Assembly: GCA_010029175.1 (NCBI GenBank)
Contig: RGNC01000038.1
Coordinates: 1 to 14,262 of the forward strand
Source: Synechococcaceae bacterium WB8_1B_136
GTDB taxonomy: Bacteria > Cyanobacteriota > Cyanobacteriia > PCC-6307 > Cyanobiaceae
Direction: 5' to 3'
Length of the DNA: 14,262 nucleotides
In this document: in pieces, positions 6,233-13,833 of the stretch
Numbering within the stretch: the first letter of the stretch is position 1
How the letters are laid out: the number at the start of each line of letters is the position of its first letter
The notes under the pieces: model-generated
Seen by the model: only the letters and a program-made list of their open reading frames with translations
Told to the model about the DNA's origin: nothing
Database searches by the model: none
Program-made: the position numbers and the translations under genes

Positions 6233-8103
6233 GCAAGGCTTCCAGTGTCCCCATTGAATTCAGGGCCCAGATTGATGGCCGTGCCCAGCGGCAGTACATC
6301 AAGAAGCCCAATGATCCTCCGCCCGGCTGGAAACCCGACATTCAGCGCTGGATCGATCAGTGGGTGGAGCGCATCGACCATGGGGTGCCCTTTTCCGCTG
6401 AAGGGCTTCACATCGTGGAAGCACAGATCGACTGGCGTCTGATCAGCAACAGTGGCACCGACGAGGGTGTTATTCGGCCGGTGATTGGCGCCGGGGGCTG
6501 GCCGTTGCTTCCCGGCAGCGGCATCAAGGGCCTCTTTCGCCGGGCCTGCCCTGCCGATAAGGTGCAGCGCTGGTGCGGAAGCCATTGCGCGAGCGGGGAT
6601 CTCAGCCAAGGCCTGCTGCGCTTTCATGGCGCCTGGCCGGCCGATGACAGCTGGACCCAGGGTCTGCTGGACGTGGCCCATCCCCAGCAGAACTGGCAAG
6701 TAGGCTTCAAAGCTGATCAGCGTCAAAACGGCCACTCCGCCTTCGGCGTGGTGAGCCTGCATCGGCCTCTTCTGAAGATCGGTCTGAGCAGCACTCAGCC
6801 GCTTGATGATGCTGAATGGGCCTTGATCGAAGCCACCTTGAGGAAGGCTCTGGAGCGTGGCCTCGGCGGGCGGACGGTGGCGGGGTATGGCAGCTCGGGC
6901 AGGATCCAAGGTGACGTGTTGTTCCAGTGCGGGCTTGAAGGCCAGGGGCCGTCCGCCAAGTTGCTGGATGAGACCCCGGAGTTCCGCCCCACCATGTTCC
7001 GTGCCGCTATCCGTGGCATGGCGCTGCGCCTGTTCGGTGGAATCACCGATGAACTCACAACCCTCCAGGTGGTGGGGGAACTGTTCGGCTCCCTCAGCCG
7101 CGAGGAGAAACAGAACGTGGGCCTCCTGGCCACGGCCTACACCAACAGCCAGACCAGCCTTGGACGGTTCGGCTCCGGCAGCTGGGCCCAGCCTGTCTTT
7201 GCAACATCGGGGCAGTTGCAGTGGCGTCAGGCCCGCGGTTTGCGCAAGGGAGAAGATGCCTTGCTAGTGGCCGAGCTGCTGGCCCAGCTCCATGGGCTGG
7301 TGATGACGCTGGGAGGATTTGGCAGGGGCTGGCGGCGACCCGACCACCGCATTTTTCTTCCCAGTTACTACAAGAGTGGAAGACCTAGAGCGTCCATCGG
7401 GACCCACTGGCAGTGGCTCAAGCCGTCGGAGCTTCCAGAGGGCGTGCATGTTCAATCTGCAGATGACATCGAGCACCTGCTGCGTCAGGCACAGGGCACT
7501 GCCCGTCGCTGGCTGGCAGCTGTGAACCGCAAACCGGGCCATCCCGCACCTTGGCGAGAGATATTGGCTCCTGATCGTGTGGGCATCTGGGTGCGTGTGG
7601 CCTCAGATCCTGAGGATGCAGCCGCCATCACTTGGTTCCATGAAGAACCCAGGCCTGATCGAGAGGGCCTTAAGGATCCTCGGGATCTCAAGAAGACCGA
7701 CATCGGCGGACGCGTGAACCTGGTTGGGCGGATCTGGAACCGCCTGCTGCCGCTGTCTGTGGAGGATGGAGGCTCCCGTCCCACATCAGCCACGGCCGGG
7801 GCGCCCTTTGCCAGACCCAGTGCGCCCGGTGGAGCCTTAGCCCGGCCGGCATCGCCAATGGCCAGACCCGCCGGTGGAGCTGCCGCTTTGGCCCGTCCGG
7901 GCAGAGCAGGTGCTGCAGCCGCAGGCTCTCGCCAGCAGCAACTCTCCGGACCTGTTTCCATCAACGCCTGGAACGGACCCTATCTGGAATCGGTGGTGCT
8001 GTTCGTTGACCCCCGTGATCAGGGCCATGGCCCCGCGCTGCGTCGTCGGCTTGACGAGGGCGGAGGTGCGGAGTTCCGTCGCGTCAAATTCACCAATCCA
8101 TGA
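6229..8103 (+). CDS. Tandem RAMP protein, Cmr6-Cmr1-like fusion with Ala-Arg-Pro linker
   Basis: The 624-residue protein carries two RAMP units. Unit one (about 62-230) has WPLLPGSGIKGLFRRAC at 91-107 and a Gly-rich loop GLGGRTVAGYGSSG at 211-224, as in Cmr6. Unit two (about 252-380) has RPTMFRAAIRGMALRLFGG at 253-271, ELFGSL at 284-289, and a second Gly-rich loop LGGFGRGWRRP at 361-371, closer to Cmr1. No other cmr1 or cmr6 gene exists in the operon, so this one polypeptide probably supplies both 3'-end subunits. Residues 514-572 are low complexity with four ARP tripeptides (528-530, 538-540, 545-547, 555-557), followed by a short ordered tail. ATG 6229 is preferred over GTG 6193 because it forms the ATGA overlap with cmr5. 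Which unit corresponds to which subunit is inferred. Confidence 0.82.
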   Translation: MSKASSVPIEFRAQIDGRAQRQYIKKPNDPPPGWKPDIQRWIDQWVERIDHGVPFSAEGLHIVEAQIDWRLISNSGTDEGVIRPVIGAGGWPLLPGSGIKGLFRRACPADKVQRWCGSHCASGDLSQGLLRFHGAWPADDSWTQGLLDVAHPQQNWQVGFKADQRQNGHSAFGVVSLHRPLLKIGLSSTQPLDDAEWALIEATLRKALERGLGGRTVAGYGSSGRIQGDVLFQCGLEGQGPSAKLLDETPEFRPTMFRAAIRGMALRLFGGITDELTTLQVVGELFGSLSREEKQNVGLLATAYTNSQTSLGRFGSGSWAQPVFATSGQLQWRQARGLRKGEDALLVAELLAQLHGLVMTLGGFGRGWRRPDHRIFLPSYYKSGRPRASIGTHWQWLKPSELPEGVHVQSADDIEHLLRQAQGTARRWLAAVNRKPGHPAPWREILAPDRVGIWVRVASDPEDAAAITWFHEEPRPDREGLKDPRDLKKTDIGGRVNLVGRIWNRLLPLSVEDGGSRPTSATAGAPFARPSAPGGALARPASPMARPAGGAAALARPGRAGAAAAGSRQQQLSGPVSINAWNGPYLESVVLFVDPRDQGHGPALRRRLDEGGGAEFRRVKFTNP

Positions 8104-9428
8104 CCCGCGTCCTCCTGGTGACGGTGGGTGGGAGCCCCGAGCCGATCATCCAGGCTGTGGAGGAGCACCAGCCTGAAGAGTTGATCTTCATCTGCAGCGC
8201 ACCACCTTGCGCAGCTCCCAGCCTGGATCAAGTGATTGGTGCAGGCAGCCCCTGTCGCTATGTGAGCTCCGATGGCATCGAGGTGCGGCGCCCCAACTTG
8301 GTGACTCAACTGGAGATCCTTCACTTTGATCCTGAATTGCAGGTGCTGGAGCTGCCTGATCCAGATGATCTGGTCGCCTGCCATCGCAGTATTGCTGCCT
8401 TCTGCCAGGCGCTACGAGAGCGCTTCAGCGCCCTCGAACTCATCGGTGACTACAGCGGTGGCACTAAAACGATGAGCGCTGCGCTGGCCATGGTGCTATT
8501 GGAGGAGAAGGCACGGATCAGCTTGGTGCACGGTAATCGCCGCAACCTGGTGCGCATTGAGCGGAGCGAGGGAGTCCGTACAGCAGAAGTCGGTCCTATC
8601 CGCGCGCGCCAGCTCCTGTCAAATCAGCTACCCCCCTTGCTGGAGTGCCATCTGTATGACCAGGCAGCTCTGCACTTGGGAGACTTTCGGCAGCTGTACC
8701 TGGACAGTCTTGATGCTCAGACTCTGGAGTGGATCCACGAGCTTCAATCCTGCTTGGCTGTGTTGATGCACTGGGATTCCTTTGAGTGGCGGCAATCTCT
8801 CGGGGTGGCAAGCTCAACTGCCTTGCCGGAGGTTTTTCCTGAGATGTTGGCCTGGTGGCAACGGGTCCATAAAGCCCATCATTGGTTGGTGGAGCAGCAG
8901 CCGCAAACCGACGTGACTGGTTATGAGCTGGTACAGGATTTGTTGCTTAACGCAGAACGTCGTGGTCGTCGCGGCTGGTTTGATGATGCTGTCGCCAGGC
9001 TCTACCGAGCCCTCGAGTTGCTTGCGCAAACCTACATCCAACTGGAGTGCGGCTATGACCATCAGACCTTCTGGACCCATCCCGACATTCTGCGCGATAA
9101 ACGAGAATGGAATGTGAGATCAGGCGTTGGTGGGCTTTATTGGTGGCTCAAGCAGCGTGAAGGCGGAGCTGGTTTGGGCGGCGCCGCAAGCCGTCAATGG
9201 TTTGTCTTGCAGGAGCTGCTCGATGCCCGCAATCACTCACTGCTAGGGCATGGTCTTACTCCGGTGAACCAGGGCCACTGGCAGGAGTTGCAAGACCGCA
9301 TCAGCAATCTCGTGATGACAGCACTACGCGAACTCGGTTGTCAACAGGGTCCACCACCCCAGCAGCTTCCAGGCAGAGCTTTGCTGGACCTGCCAGCAGC
9401 TCAGCATCTTTTAGGAGTAACACGATGA
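8100..9428 (+). CDS. CARF-HEPN ribonuclease, first paralog (Csx1/Csm6-like)
   Basis: Such proteins bind cyclic oligoadenylate made by Cas10 through a CARF domain and then degrade RNA with a HEPN domain. In this 442-residue protein the CARF domain spans about 1-175: a Rossmann first strand VLLVTVGGSPEPIIQAV (4-20) and the ligand-site motif GDYSGGTKTMSAAL (117-129). A helical linker follows. The HEPN domain starts near 275 with YELVQDLLLNAERRGR and ends with RNHSLLGH at 377-384, an intact R-X6-H catalytic motif inside the R-X4-6-H range. It most resembles the cyanobacterial CRISPR family I recall as TIGR02710, though the name is from memory. The ATG overlaps the preceding stop by 4 nt, which ties it to the effector operon. 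Confidence 0.9.
   Translation: MTRVLLVTVGGSPEPIIQAVEEHQPEELIFICSAPPCAAPSLDQVIGAGSPCRYVSSDGIEVRRPNLVTQLEILHFDPELQVLELPDPDDLVACHRSIAAFCQALRERFSALELIGDYSGGTKTMSAALAMVLLEEKARISLVHGNRRNLVRIERSEGVRTAEVGPIRARQLLSNQLPPLLECHLYDQAALHLGDFRQLYLDSLDAQTLEWIHELQSCLAVLMHWDSFEWRQSLGVASSTALPEVFPEMLAWWQRVHKAHHWLVEQQPQTDVTGYELVQDLLLNAERRGRRGWFDDAVARLYRALELLAQTYIQLECGYDHQTFWTHPDILRDKREWNVRSGVGGLYWWLKQREGGAGLGGAASRQWFVLQELLDARNHSLLGHGLTPVNQGHWQELQDRISNLVMTALRELGCQQGPPPQQLPGRALLDLPAAQHLLGVTR
9413..9417 (+). promoter_or_regulatory. Shine-Dalgarno of the second CARF-HEPN gene
   Basis: AGGAG ends 7 nt before ATG 9425, inside the last codons of the first paralog. It is one of few clear ribosome sites in this operon and fixes the start against longer in-frame readings that begin inside the upstream gene. 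Confidence 0.7.
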
Positions 9429-10783
9429 GCGACGTTCTGATTGTCAGCGTGGGCAACAGTCCTGAGCCCATCATTAACTGCATTAACAGTCTCCGCCCCG
9501 AGCGGGTGGTGTTCTTCTGCTCTGAAGGAAGTCGCCAACAGATCGACAACGTGCTGACTAAGGTGCGGTTGCCAGCATTTGATCCGAAACGTGACGTGTA
9601 TATCTTGCAGCAACGTCTGAAGCGAAACCAATGCGAGCAGGTCGTCAATGAACTTGACCAGCTGGATCGTGCCTACAACCAAGCACTTAACCTTATCCAG
9701 AAGGTGCGCACTGAGGCTCCCGCCTCTCAAATCTTGGTTGATTACACTGCGGGTACCAAGACTATGACCGCGGCCTTGGCTATGGCCGCAGTCGATGATA
9801 CTCGAGTGCAGCTTTGTTTGACAACCAACAATCGCAGTCCAGGCACAGCATCCATTACTGGCCACAGTTCTCCGGTCGCGATTTCATTGGCTTCAATTCA
9901 CGCACGCCGCTTGCTGGAGCAGCAGCTTCCCGATCTTCTTAATCGGTACGACTATGCCGCCGCACGGTTGGCGGTTAGCCGTATTCTACGACTAGCCCAT
10001 CAAGACCCAGCGACAACACGCCAACTGCGTCAGCTCGAAGACCTTCTGCTGGCCTTGGATGCCTGGGATCGCTTTGATCATCGTGCTGCTCTTGAGATTC
10101 TTGGAGGCTCCACTCTTGTAGATCACCCACAAGCAAAGTCTCTTAAGGCTTCGATCAAAACAGTAATTGGTTCACGTCGCCTTATTGATAATGATGCCAG
10201 TGAGTGGGATCATTATCCCAGTCATGGTTTTGAGGTTGTCGAAGATCTTCTTCATAACGCCGAACGCCGCGCCAGCCAGGATCGTTTTGACGATGCGGTG
10301 GGCCGTTTGTATCGTGCCATGGAACTGATTGCACAGCTTGCCCTAAAGTTTGACTACGGCATAGAGACCGGTAACGTGGACTTAGAGAGGCTTCCCGAAA
10401 AGCTTCGAGATGTCTACATGGAAAAGCGTGTGCAGAAAAAGAAGTTTCGCGAAGGAAAGCCTGTCCTCGAGCTTGCCCTGCAGGAGTCTTTCGACTTGCT
10501 TGCTGCGCTCGATCATCAAATAGGCCTTGCATGGATGAGGAAGCGTAGTTATCTCGTTAGTCTGCTGAAGAAGCGAAATATGAGCCTGTTTGCGCACGGC
10601 TTTTCTCCGATTTCAATTGAGGACTGGAATCAGTTTAATGAGATATATGTCGCATTTATTGAGTCCGCTATCAATGCGAGGATTGAGGAATGGGTGCACC
10701 CTTCAGGTATGAATTCAGGACGTCTAGCCCAGCTTCCATGCTCCCTTCACGGCATTGCAATTAACCCGCACTCAGTCGCTTAA
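9425..10783 (+). CDS. CARF-HEPN ribonuclease, second paralog (Csx1/Csm6-like)
   Basis: This 452-residue protein is a clear paralog of its upstream neighbour. The CARF domain (about 1-165) has VLIVSVGNSPEPIINCI (4-20) and VDYTAGTKTMTAALAM (105-120), where the first Gly of the usual GGTK is Ala. The HEPN part starts at FEVVEDLLHNAERR (269-282) and closes with RNMSLFAH at 384-391, again R-X6-H and apparently active. It differs by a Lys-rich insertion near 333-346 and about 30 extra C-terminal residues. ATG 9425 overlaps the preceding stop by 4 nt. Its GC content falls toward the 3' end compared with the cmr genes, hinting at a different history. It should act downstream of Cas10 signalling, alone or as a heterodimer with the first paralog. 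Confidence 0.9.
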   Translation: MSDVLIVSVGNSPEPIINCINSLRPERVVFFCSEGSRQQIDNVLTKVRLPAFDPKRDVYILQQRLKRNQCEQVVNELDQLDRAYNQALNLIQKVRTEAPASQILVDYTAGTKTMTAALAMAAVDDTRVQLCLTTNNRSPGTASITGHSSPVAISLASIHARRLLEQQLPDLLNRYDYAAARLAVSRILRLAHQDPATTRQLRQLEDLLLALDAWDRFDHRAALEILGGSTLVDHPQAKSLKASIKTVIGSRRLIDNDASEWDHYPSHGFEVVEDLLHNAERRASQDRFDDAVGRLYRAMELIAQLALKFDYGIETGNVDLERLPEKLRDVYMEKRVQKKKFREGKPVLELALQESFDLLAALDHQIGLAWMRKRSYLVSLLKKRNMSLFAHGFSPISIEDWNQFNEIYVAFIESAINARIEEWVHPSGMNSGRLAQLPCSLHGIAINPHSVA

Positions 10784-11201
10784 CTGTAATCACCTCAGGG
10801 CATAACTCTTTGTGCCGCGCGGTGGCGTCTCTCTAGCTCTAGTTTGCCAATCACCGGGCTCATAAAATATAGTGCCGGGATGTCTTTGGCTCATGATCTC
10901 TGTCCTCGGCTCCGCTGTTGACTGTAGAAGTTTGATGTTTGAAGACGCTCGTGCTGATGCACTCACTAATCTGACCTGATTGGAGATATGAAGCTCCGTG
11001 ATTTTCGTGTCTGTCTCGTTTCAGTGAAATAAGTTCCCTTGTTTAGTGTTTTCTTGTGGCAATGTCTTTGGCTTGTGCTAGCGGTGATATGCTGGTTAGG
11101 GGTTTCTAGAGTTCTTTGCGTCTGTCTGTTGCTGTGGGCGCGGAGGTGGTGTTTGCGGGTATTGCTTGGTTCGTTCTGGTGGCCATGGGTGGAGGTCGTA
11201 T
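10784..11201. other. Low-GC intergenic region between convergent genes
   Basis: No supported gene lies in these 418 bp. The sequence is visibly lower in GC than the cmr genes. A promoter-like pair TTGCCA (10844-10849) and TATAGT (10868-10873), 18 bp apart, faces right; only very short ORFs of about 14 codons follow (10935-10979 and 10988-11032). The 12-mer ATGTCTTTGGCT occurs twice, at 10880-10891 and 11062-11073. No strong hairpin with a T-tract was found as a terminator for either converging operon. It may be gene remnant or hold a small RNA. Confidence 0.5.
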
Positions 11202-11627
11202 TTATCGGAAGCAGTACTTTTGTATGACATAGCTAACTTTCTCTGGCTTGTCTTCCATCCAGTATGCCTCGTGTTCAATCTGGGTGGATGCGGTGGATGC
11301 CTTTGTCGAGTTCTTGACGCCTTGTAGTTTGAAAGCCGGAAGGATCATGTTCTTTCTGGCTAGGCCGAATGGCTTGTATCCATTGCATAGGTGTGCCACA
11401 TGCACGCCTTCGTGGTAAATGGTCTGATTGATGTAGGTGTTCAAGTCCAAATCGCTTCTGACTATGTTCTTTGTGCAGATCACGAACTTTTTGCCGAAGT
11501 CCGCGTAACCAAAAAGATCTTTGATGCTTCTGCAGTAGCCAGTGTTTTCGCTGACGGAGTATTTGGCCAGGTAAACTTGGTTGAGAATCTCCTTTGCCTG
11601 TGGGCTAAGATAGAGGAGGAATTCCAT
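11202..11627 (-). CDS. Small HEXXH-motif protein, putative metallopeptidase-like
   Basis: The 141-residue protein has the zinc-protease motif HEGVH at 72-76 within INQTIYHEGVHVAHLCNGY, and a downstream acidic helix IEHEAYWMEDK (117-127) whose Glu118 or Glu120 could be the third zinc ligand, as in gluzincins. There is no signal peptide or membrane segment. Four cysteines are present (32, 51, 81, 139). The start is well supported: GGAGG at 11636-11640 lies 8 nt before the ATG. That ATG directly follows the TAA of the upstream gene with no gap, so the two are probably coupled. Small proteins of this kind with an HExxH followed by an E-x-E-A helix occur in picocyanobacteria as hypotheticals. Substrate and any link to the CRISPR system are unknown. 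Confidence 0.65.
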   Translation of the reverse strand: MEFLLYLSPQAKEILNQVYLAKYSVSENTGYCRSIKDLFGYADFGKKFVICTKNIVRSDLDLNTYINQTIYHEGVHVAHLCNGYKPFGLARKNMILPAFKLQGVKNSTKASTASTQIEHEAYWMEDKPEKVSYVIQKYCFR

Positions 11628-12167
11628 TTAACTGGCCTCCGTCAAGATCGCAAGTGGTTTTCTAGTGAGAAGCGAGCTTCTCGCCCGTAAGTCTTCGGCG
11701 GAGTTCAGGGGTGGCAGCGTGGCATTGCTCGCTGGGTTGTGTTGCGCACTCCGCCCAATGCGTGCGGTTGAGTCTGCGGAATCTGCGGTCGGTGCCGTTG
11801 ATGAGAGAGGCGCATTAATGGAGAGTCGCTCCGGGATGTTGTCCGGCCTGCGCAAGCTCTGCAGCTCTTTTGCGGCCAAGTCACCACTGTTGGCGATGCA
11901 GCGGAAGCCGGCAGCGTTGAGCGCGTTGAAGGTGGGCAGCTTGAGGCTGGTCTCGCTGAGCAGAACGCTATCGGTGGGGTCGTGACAGGTTCTCATTGGG
12001 GAGCGTTGAACTGTGCTCCATTGCAGATCCTCGAGGCTGGCTGCAGGTGGTTCCTCGTGCGAACGATGGAGTTTCAGCCGTAATTCGCGGATCTGTTCCC
12101 ATGGGGGGCAGGTTGGTCCTGAAGGCTGTGCAGCGTTCGCCCCCGTTTCGATGGCAGAGATGCCCAC
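11628..12167 (-). CDS. Hypothetical protein with RNAP-alpha-CTD-like helix-hairpin-helix segment
   Basis: The reading frame encodes 179 residues from GTG 12167, or 182 from ATG 12176. AAGGAG at 12177-12182 touches the ATG directly but sits 9 nt from the GTG, so the GTG is the better-spaced start. The N-terminal third includes a charged helix WEQIRELRLKLHRS. Around residues 66-110, DSVLLSETSLKLPTFNAL followed by NAAGFRCI and GDLAAKELQSLRR resembles the RNA polymerase alpha C-terminal fold (compare DPILL, then L-x-L, N-x-L, the glycine turn and GDL). The C-terminal third is Ser/Ala/Pro-rich and looks disordered. It lies 20 nt after the RodZ-like gene and abuts the HEXXH gene. The domain call is by eye and uncertain; a non-coding interpretation is possible. 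Confidence 0.45.
   Translation of the reverse strand: MGISAIETGANAAQPSGPTCPPWEQIRELRLKLHRSHEEPPAASLEDLQWSTVQRSPMRTCHDPTDSVLLSETSLKLPTFNALNAAGFRCIANSGDLAAKELQSLRRPDNIPERLSINAPLSSTAPTADSADSTARIGRSAQHNPASNATLPPLNSAEDLRARSSLLTRKPLAILTEAS
11636..11640 (-). promoter_or_regulatory. Strong Shine-Dalgarno of the HEXXH gene
   Basis: On the minus strand GGAGG precedes ATG 11627 by 8 nt. It lies inside the final codons of the upstream gene and fixes the start of the small HEXXH protein. Confidence 0.75.
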
Positions 12168-12187
12168 CGTGTGCATCTCCTTCTTGC

Positions 12188-13117
12188 CTAAGGCCCGGCG
12201 AACACTCCCGCTTGCCCCTTCACGGCCTTCAGCGGTGCGCCGTTCCAGCTCACCCGGTCGTCGGGGCCGGGGGGAGGCTCCACCGACAGCCGGAAGCGAC
12301 CCGTCAGCGGCAGGCTGAGGTTGCCGCTGGCGCTGCTGAGGCTGGTGCGCACGCCGCTGGCGCTCTCCAGGCGCAGCTGCCGGGGCTGGCCCAGCTGCAG
12401 CTCCAGCAGGCCGGACGCCGCTGGGGCTGAGGCCTGACCGCGCCGCCACTGGCTGAGTGCCTGCCCTGCGGCGGCCTGCTCCAGGGGGCGCAGATCGGGA
12501 TACACACGGAGCAGGGCCCGTTCGGGCCGCGGCGGTTTGGCCTGCTCCCGTGCTGGCAGTGGCGGGATTGGCCGCAGGGTGAGCAGGCCCTCGGCCGCCA
12601 GCTGCTGCTGCTGCAGGTTCACCCCATAGATCAGCCCCAGGGTCAGCAGGCCGTAGAGCAGGGTGCCCTGCCAGGTGGTGAACACATCGATCGACCCCGG
12701 CGTGAAGCGCTGCAGCAACGGCTCCCGCCGTTGGCCCGGGGAGAGGCTGCGGTCGCTGTCGGGCAGCACCGATTCCAGGCAGCCCGCGGGCAGCTCCAGG
12801 TGCCGTTCAATCAACGGCAACATGGTGCGTAGGTAGGTGGCTTCCGGCAGCCGATCCCGCCAGCCCCGCTCCAGCGCCTCCAGCACCGCCGTGCTGATGC
12901 GGGTTTCCAGGGCCAGTTGCCGCAGGCTCAGCCCGCGCTCTTCCCGCCGCTGCCGCAGACGACGGCCCGCCACCAGCAGCGGATCGGCCGGCGGCTCCTG
13001 GGGGCATGCGCCGGTGCCAACGGGCTCACGGCGCCACCAGCGGCCGAGTCGGCCCCGCGGGCGCTTGGGGGGCAGCTGGGGGGAGCGGGTCAGGGCTGGG
13101 TTGTGAGTGCCTGCCAT
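12188..13117 (-). CDS. RodZ-like membrane HTH protein
   Basis: The 309-residue protein has a basic N-terminal tail, a Xre/HTH_25-type helix-turn-helix at about 48-105 (LVAGRRLRQRREERGLSLRQ, then ISTAVLEALERG and YLRTMLPLIERHL), one membrane segment at about 149-168 (GTLLYGLLTLGLIYGVNL), a Pro-rich spacer, and a beta-rich C-terminal domain ending in RVSWNGAPLKAVKGQAGVF, like the DUF4115 domain of RodZ. In rods RodZ links MreB to the cell-wall machinery; some cyanobacterial homologs are unstudied. ATG 13117 gives a 28-bp overlap with the upstream pseudouridine synthase gene. A longer frame from 13396 would lie inside that gene and has a low-complexity sequence, so it was not used. Confidence 0.8.
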   Translation of the reverse strand: MAGTHNPALTRSPQLPPKRPRGRLGRWWRREPVGTGACPQEPPADPLLVAGRRLRQRREERGLSLRQLALETRISTAVLEALERGWRDRLPEATYLRTMLPLIERHLELPAGCLESVLPDSDRSLSPGQRREPLLQRFTPGSIDVFTTWQGTLLYGLLTLGLIYGVNLQQQQLAAEGLLTLRPIPPLPAREQAKPPRPERALLRVYPDLRPLEQAAAGQALSQWRRGQASAPAASGLLELQLGQPRQLRLESASGVRTSLSSASGNLSLPLTGRFRLSVEPPPGPDDRVSWNGAPLKAVKGQAGVFAGP

Positions 13118-13833
13118 TCTTGGCGATCGAGGCGCCGCCAGCGACCCTCGGGCAGATCTCCCAGCTGCAGCGGACCGATTGCCCTCCGCTGCAGATCCCG
13201 CACCGGATGCCCCAGCAGCGCTGCGGTGCGCCGGATCTGGCGGTTGCGGCCCTCCCCCATCTGCAGCTCCAGTTCGGTGGCCTCGGGTGTGCGCCTGAGC
13301 ACCTGCAGCCCCACCGGTTGGCTGGCCTGGCCGTCGAGGGGCACGCCGGCGGCCCAGCGGTTCAGGGTTGCGGCATCGGGCCGGCCCAGCACCCACACCC
13401 GGTAGGTCTTGCGGTGGCCGTAGCGGGGATGGGTGAGCCGCAGGGTGAGCTCCCCCTGGTTGCTGAGCAGCAGGGCGCCCCGGCTCTCGGCGTCAAGCCG
13501 GCCCACCGGGTGCAGCCCGCTGCCTGCACGCAGCTCCGCCGGCAGCAGGTCGAGCACGGTCGGCCGTCCTTCGGGGTCATGGCAGCTGCAGAGCACCCCC
13601 GCCGGCTTGTTGAGCAGCAGCAGCAGCGGCTCCGGTGCCGCTGCCAGCGGCACGCCCCGCACCGTGATCCGGTCGCGGGCGGGATCGGCCCGATCCCCCA
13701 GCTGGGCCACGTTGCCGTTCACCTGCACCAGCCCCTGCCGCAGCAGGGTTTCGGCACTGCGCCGCGAGCAGAGGCCGGCGGCGGCCAGCAGCTTCTGCAG
13801 GCGATGGCCCTGCGGCGGCGGCTCCGGGGCCAT
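13090..13833 (-). CDS. RsuA/RluB-family pseudouridine synthase
   Basis: The 247-residue protein converts a specific uridine in rRNA to pseudouridine. It has an N-terminal S4 RNA-binding domain (about 9-60: HRLQKLLAAAGLCSRR and GLVQVNG) and the catalytic domain with LLLLNKPAGVLCS (70-83), the active-site loop HPVGRLDAESRGALLL with Asp114, the motif YGHRKTYRVWV (138-148) and the C-terminal GEGRNRQIRR (193-202). These identify the RsuA/RluB/RluE/RluF group; which rRNA site it modifies cannot be read from the sequence, though RluB-like is most common in cyanobacteria. ATG 13833 was chosen because the S4 domain starts 9 residues later and only a TTG at 13920 lies further upstream, in a dyad element. 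Confidence 0.93.
   Translation of the reverse strand: MAPEPPPQGHRLQKLLAAAGLCSRRSAETLLRQGLVQVNGNVAQLGDRADPARDRITVRGVPLAAAPEPLLLLLNKPAGVLCSCHDPEGRPTVLDLLPAELRAGSGLHPVGRLDAESRGALLLSNQGELTLRLTHPRYGHRKTYRVWVLGRPDAATLNRWAAGVPLDGQASQPVGLQVLRRTPEATELELQMGEGRNRQIRRTAALLGHPVRDLQRRAIGPLQLGDLPEGRWRRLDRQEWQALTTQP

Noticed and set aside
11039..11227. Plus-strand hydrophobic, Cys/Trp-rich 62-codon frame
   Set aside because: No ribosome site, odd composition dominated by Leu/Trp/Cys/Val, and it overlaps the end of the better supported HEXXH gene. Probably a chance frame in T/G-rich DNA.
11665..11985. Plus-strand 106-codon frame opposite the alpha-CTD-like gene
   Set aside because: No recognisable domain; the minus-strand frame has ribosome-site support and coupling with both neighbours.
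13118..13396. N-terminal extension of the RodZ-like gene
   Set aside because: It lies within the pseudouridine synthase gene and encodes Ala/Gly/Arg/Pro-rich sequence typical of an off-frame reading of GC-rich DNA.
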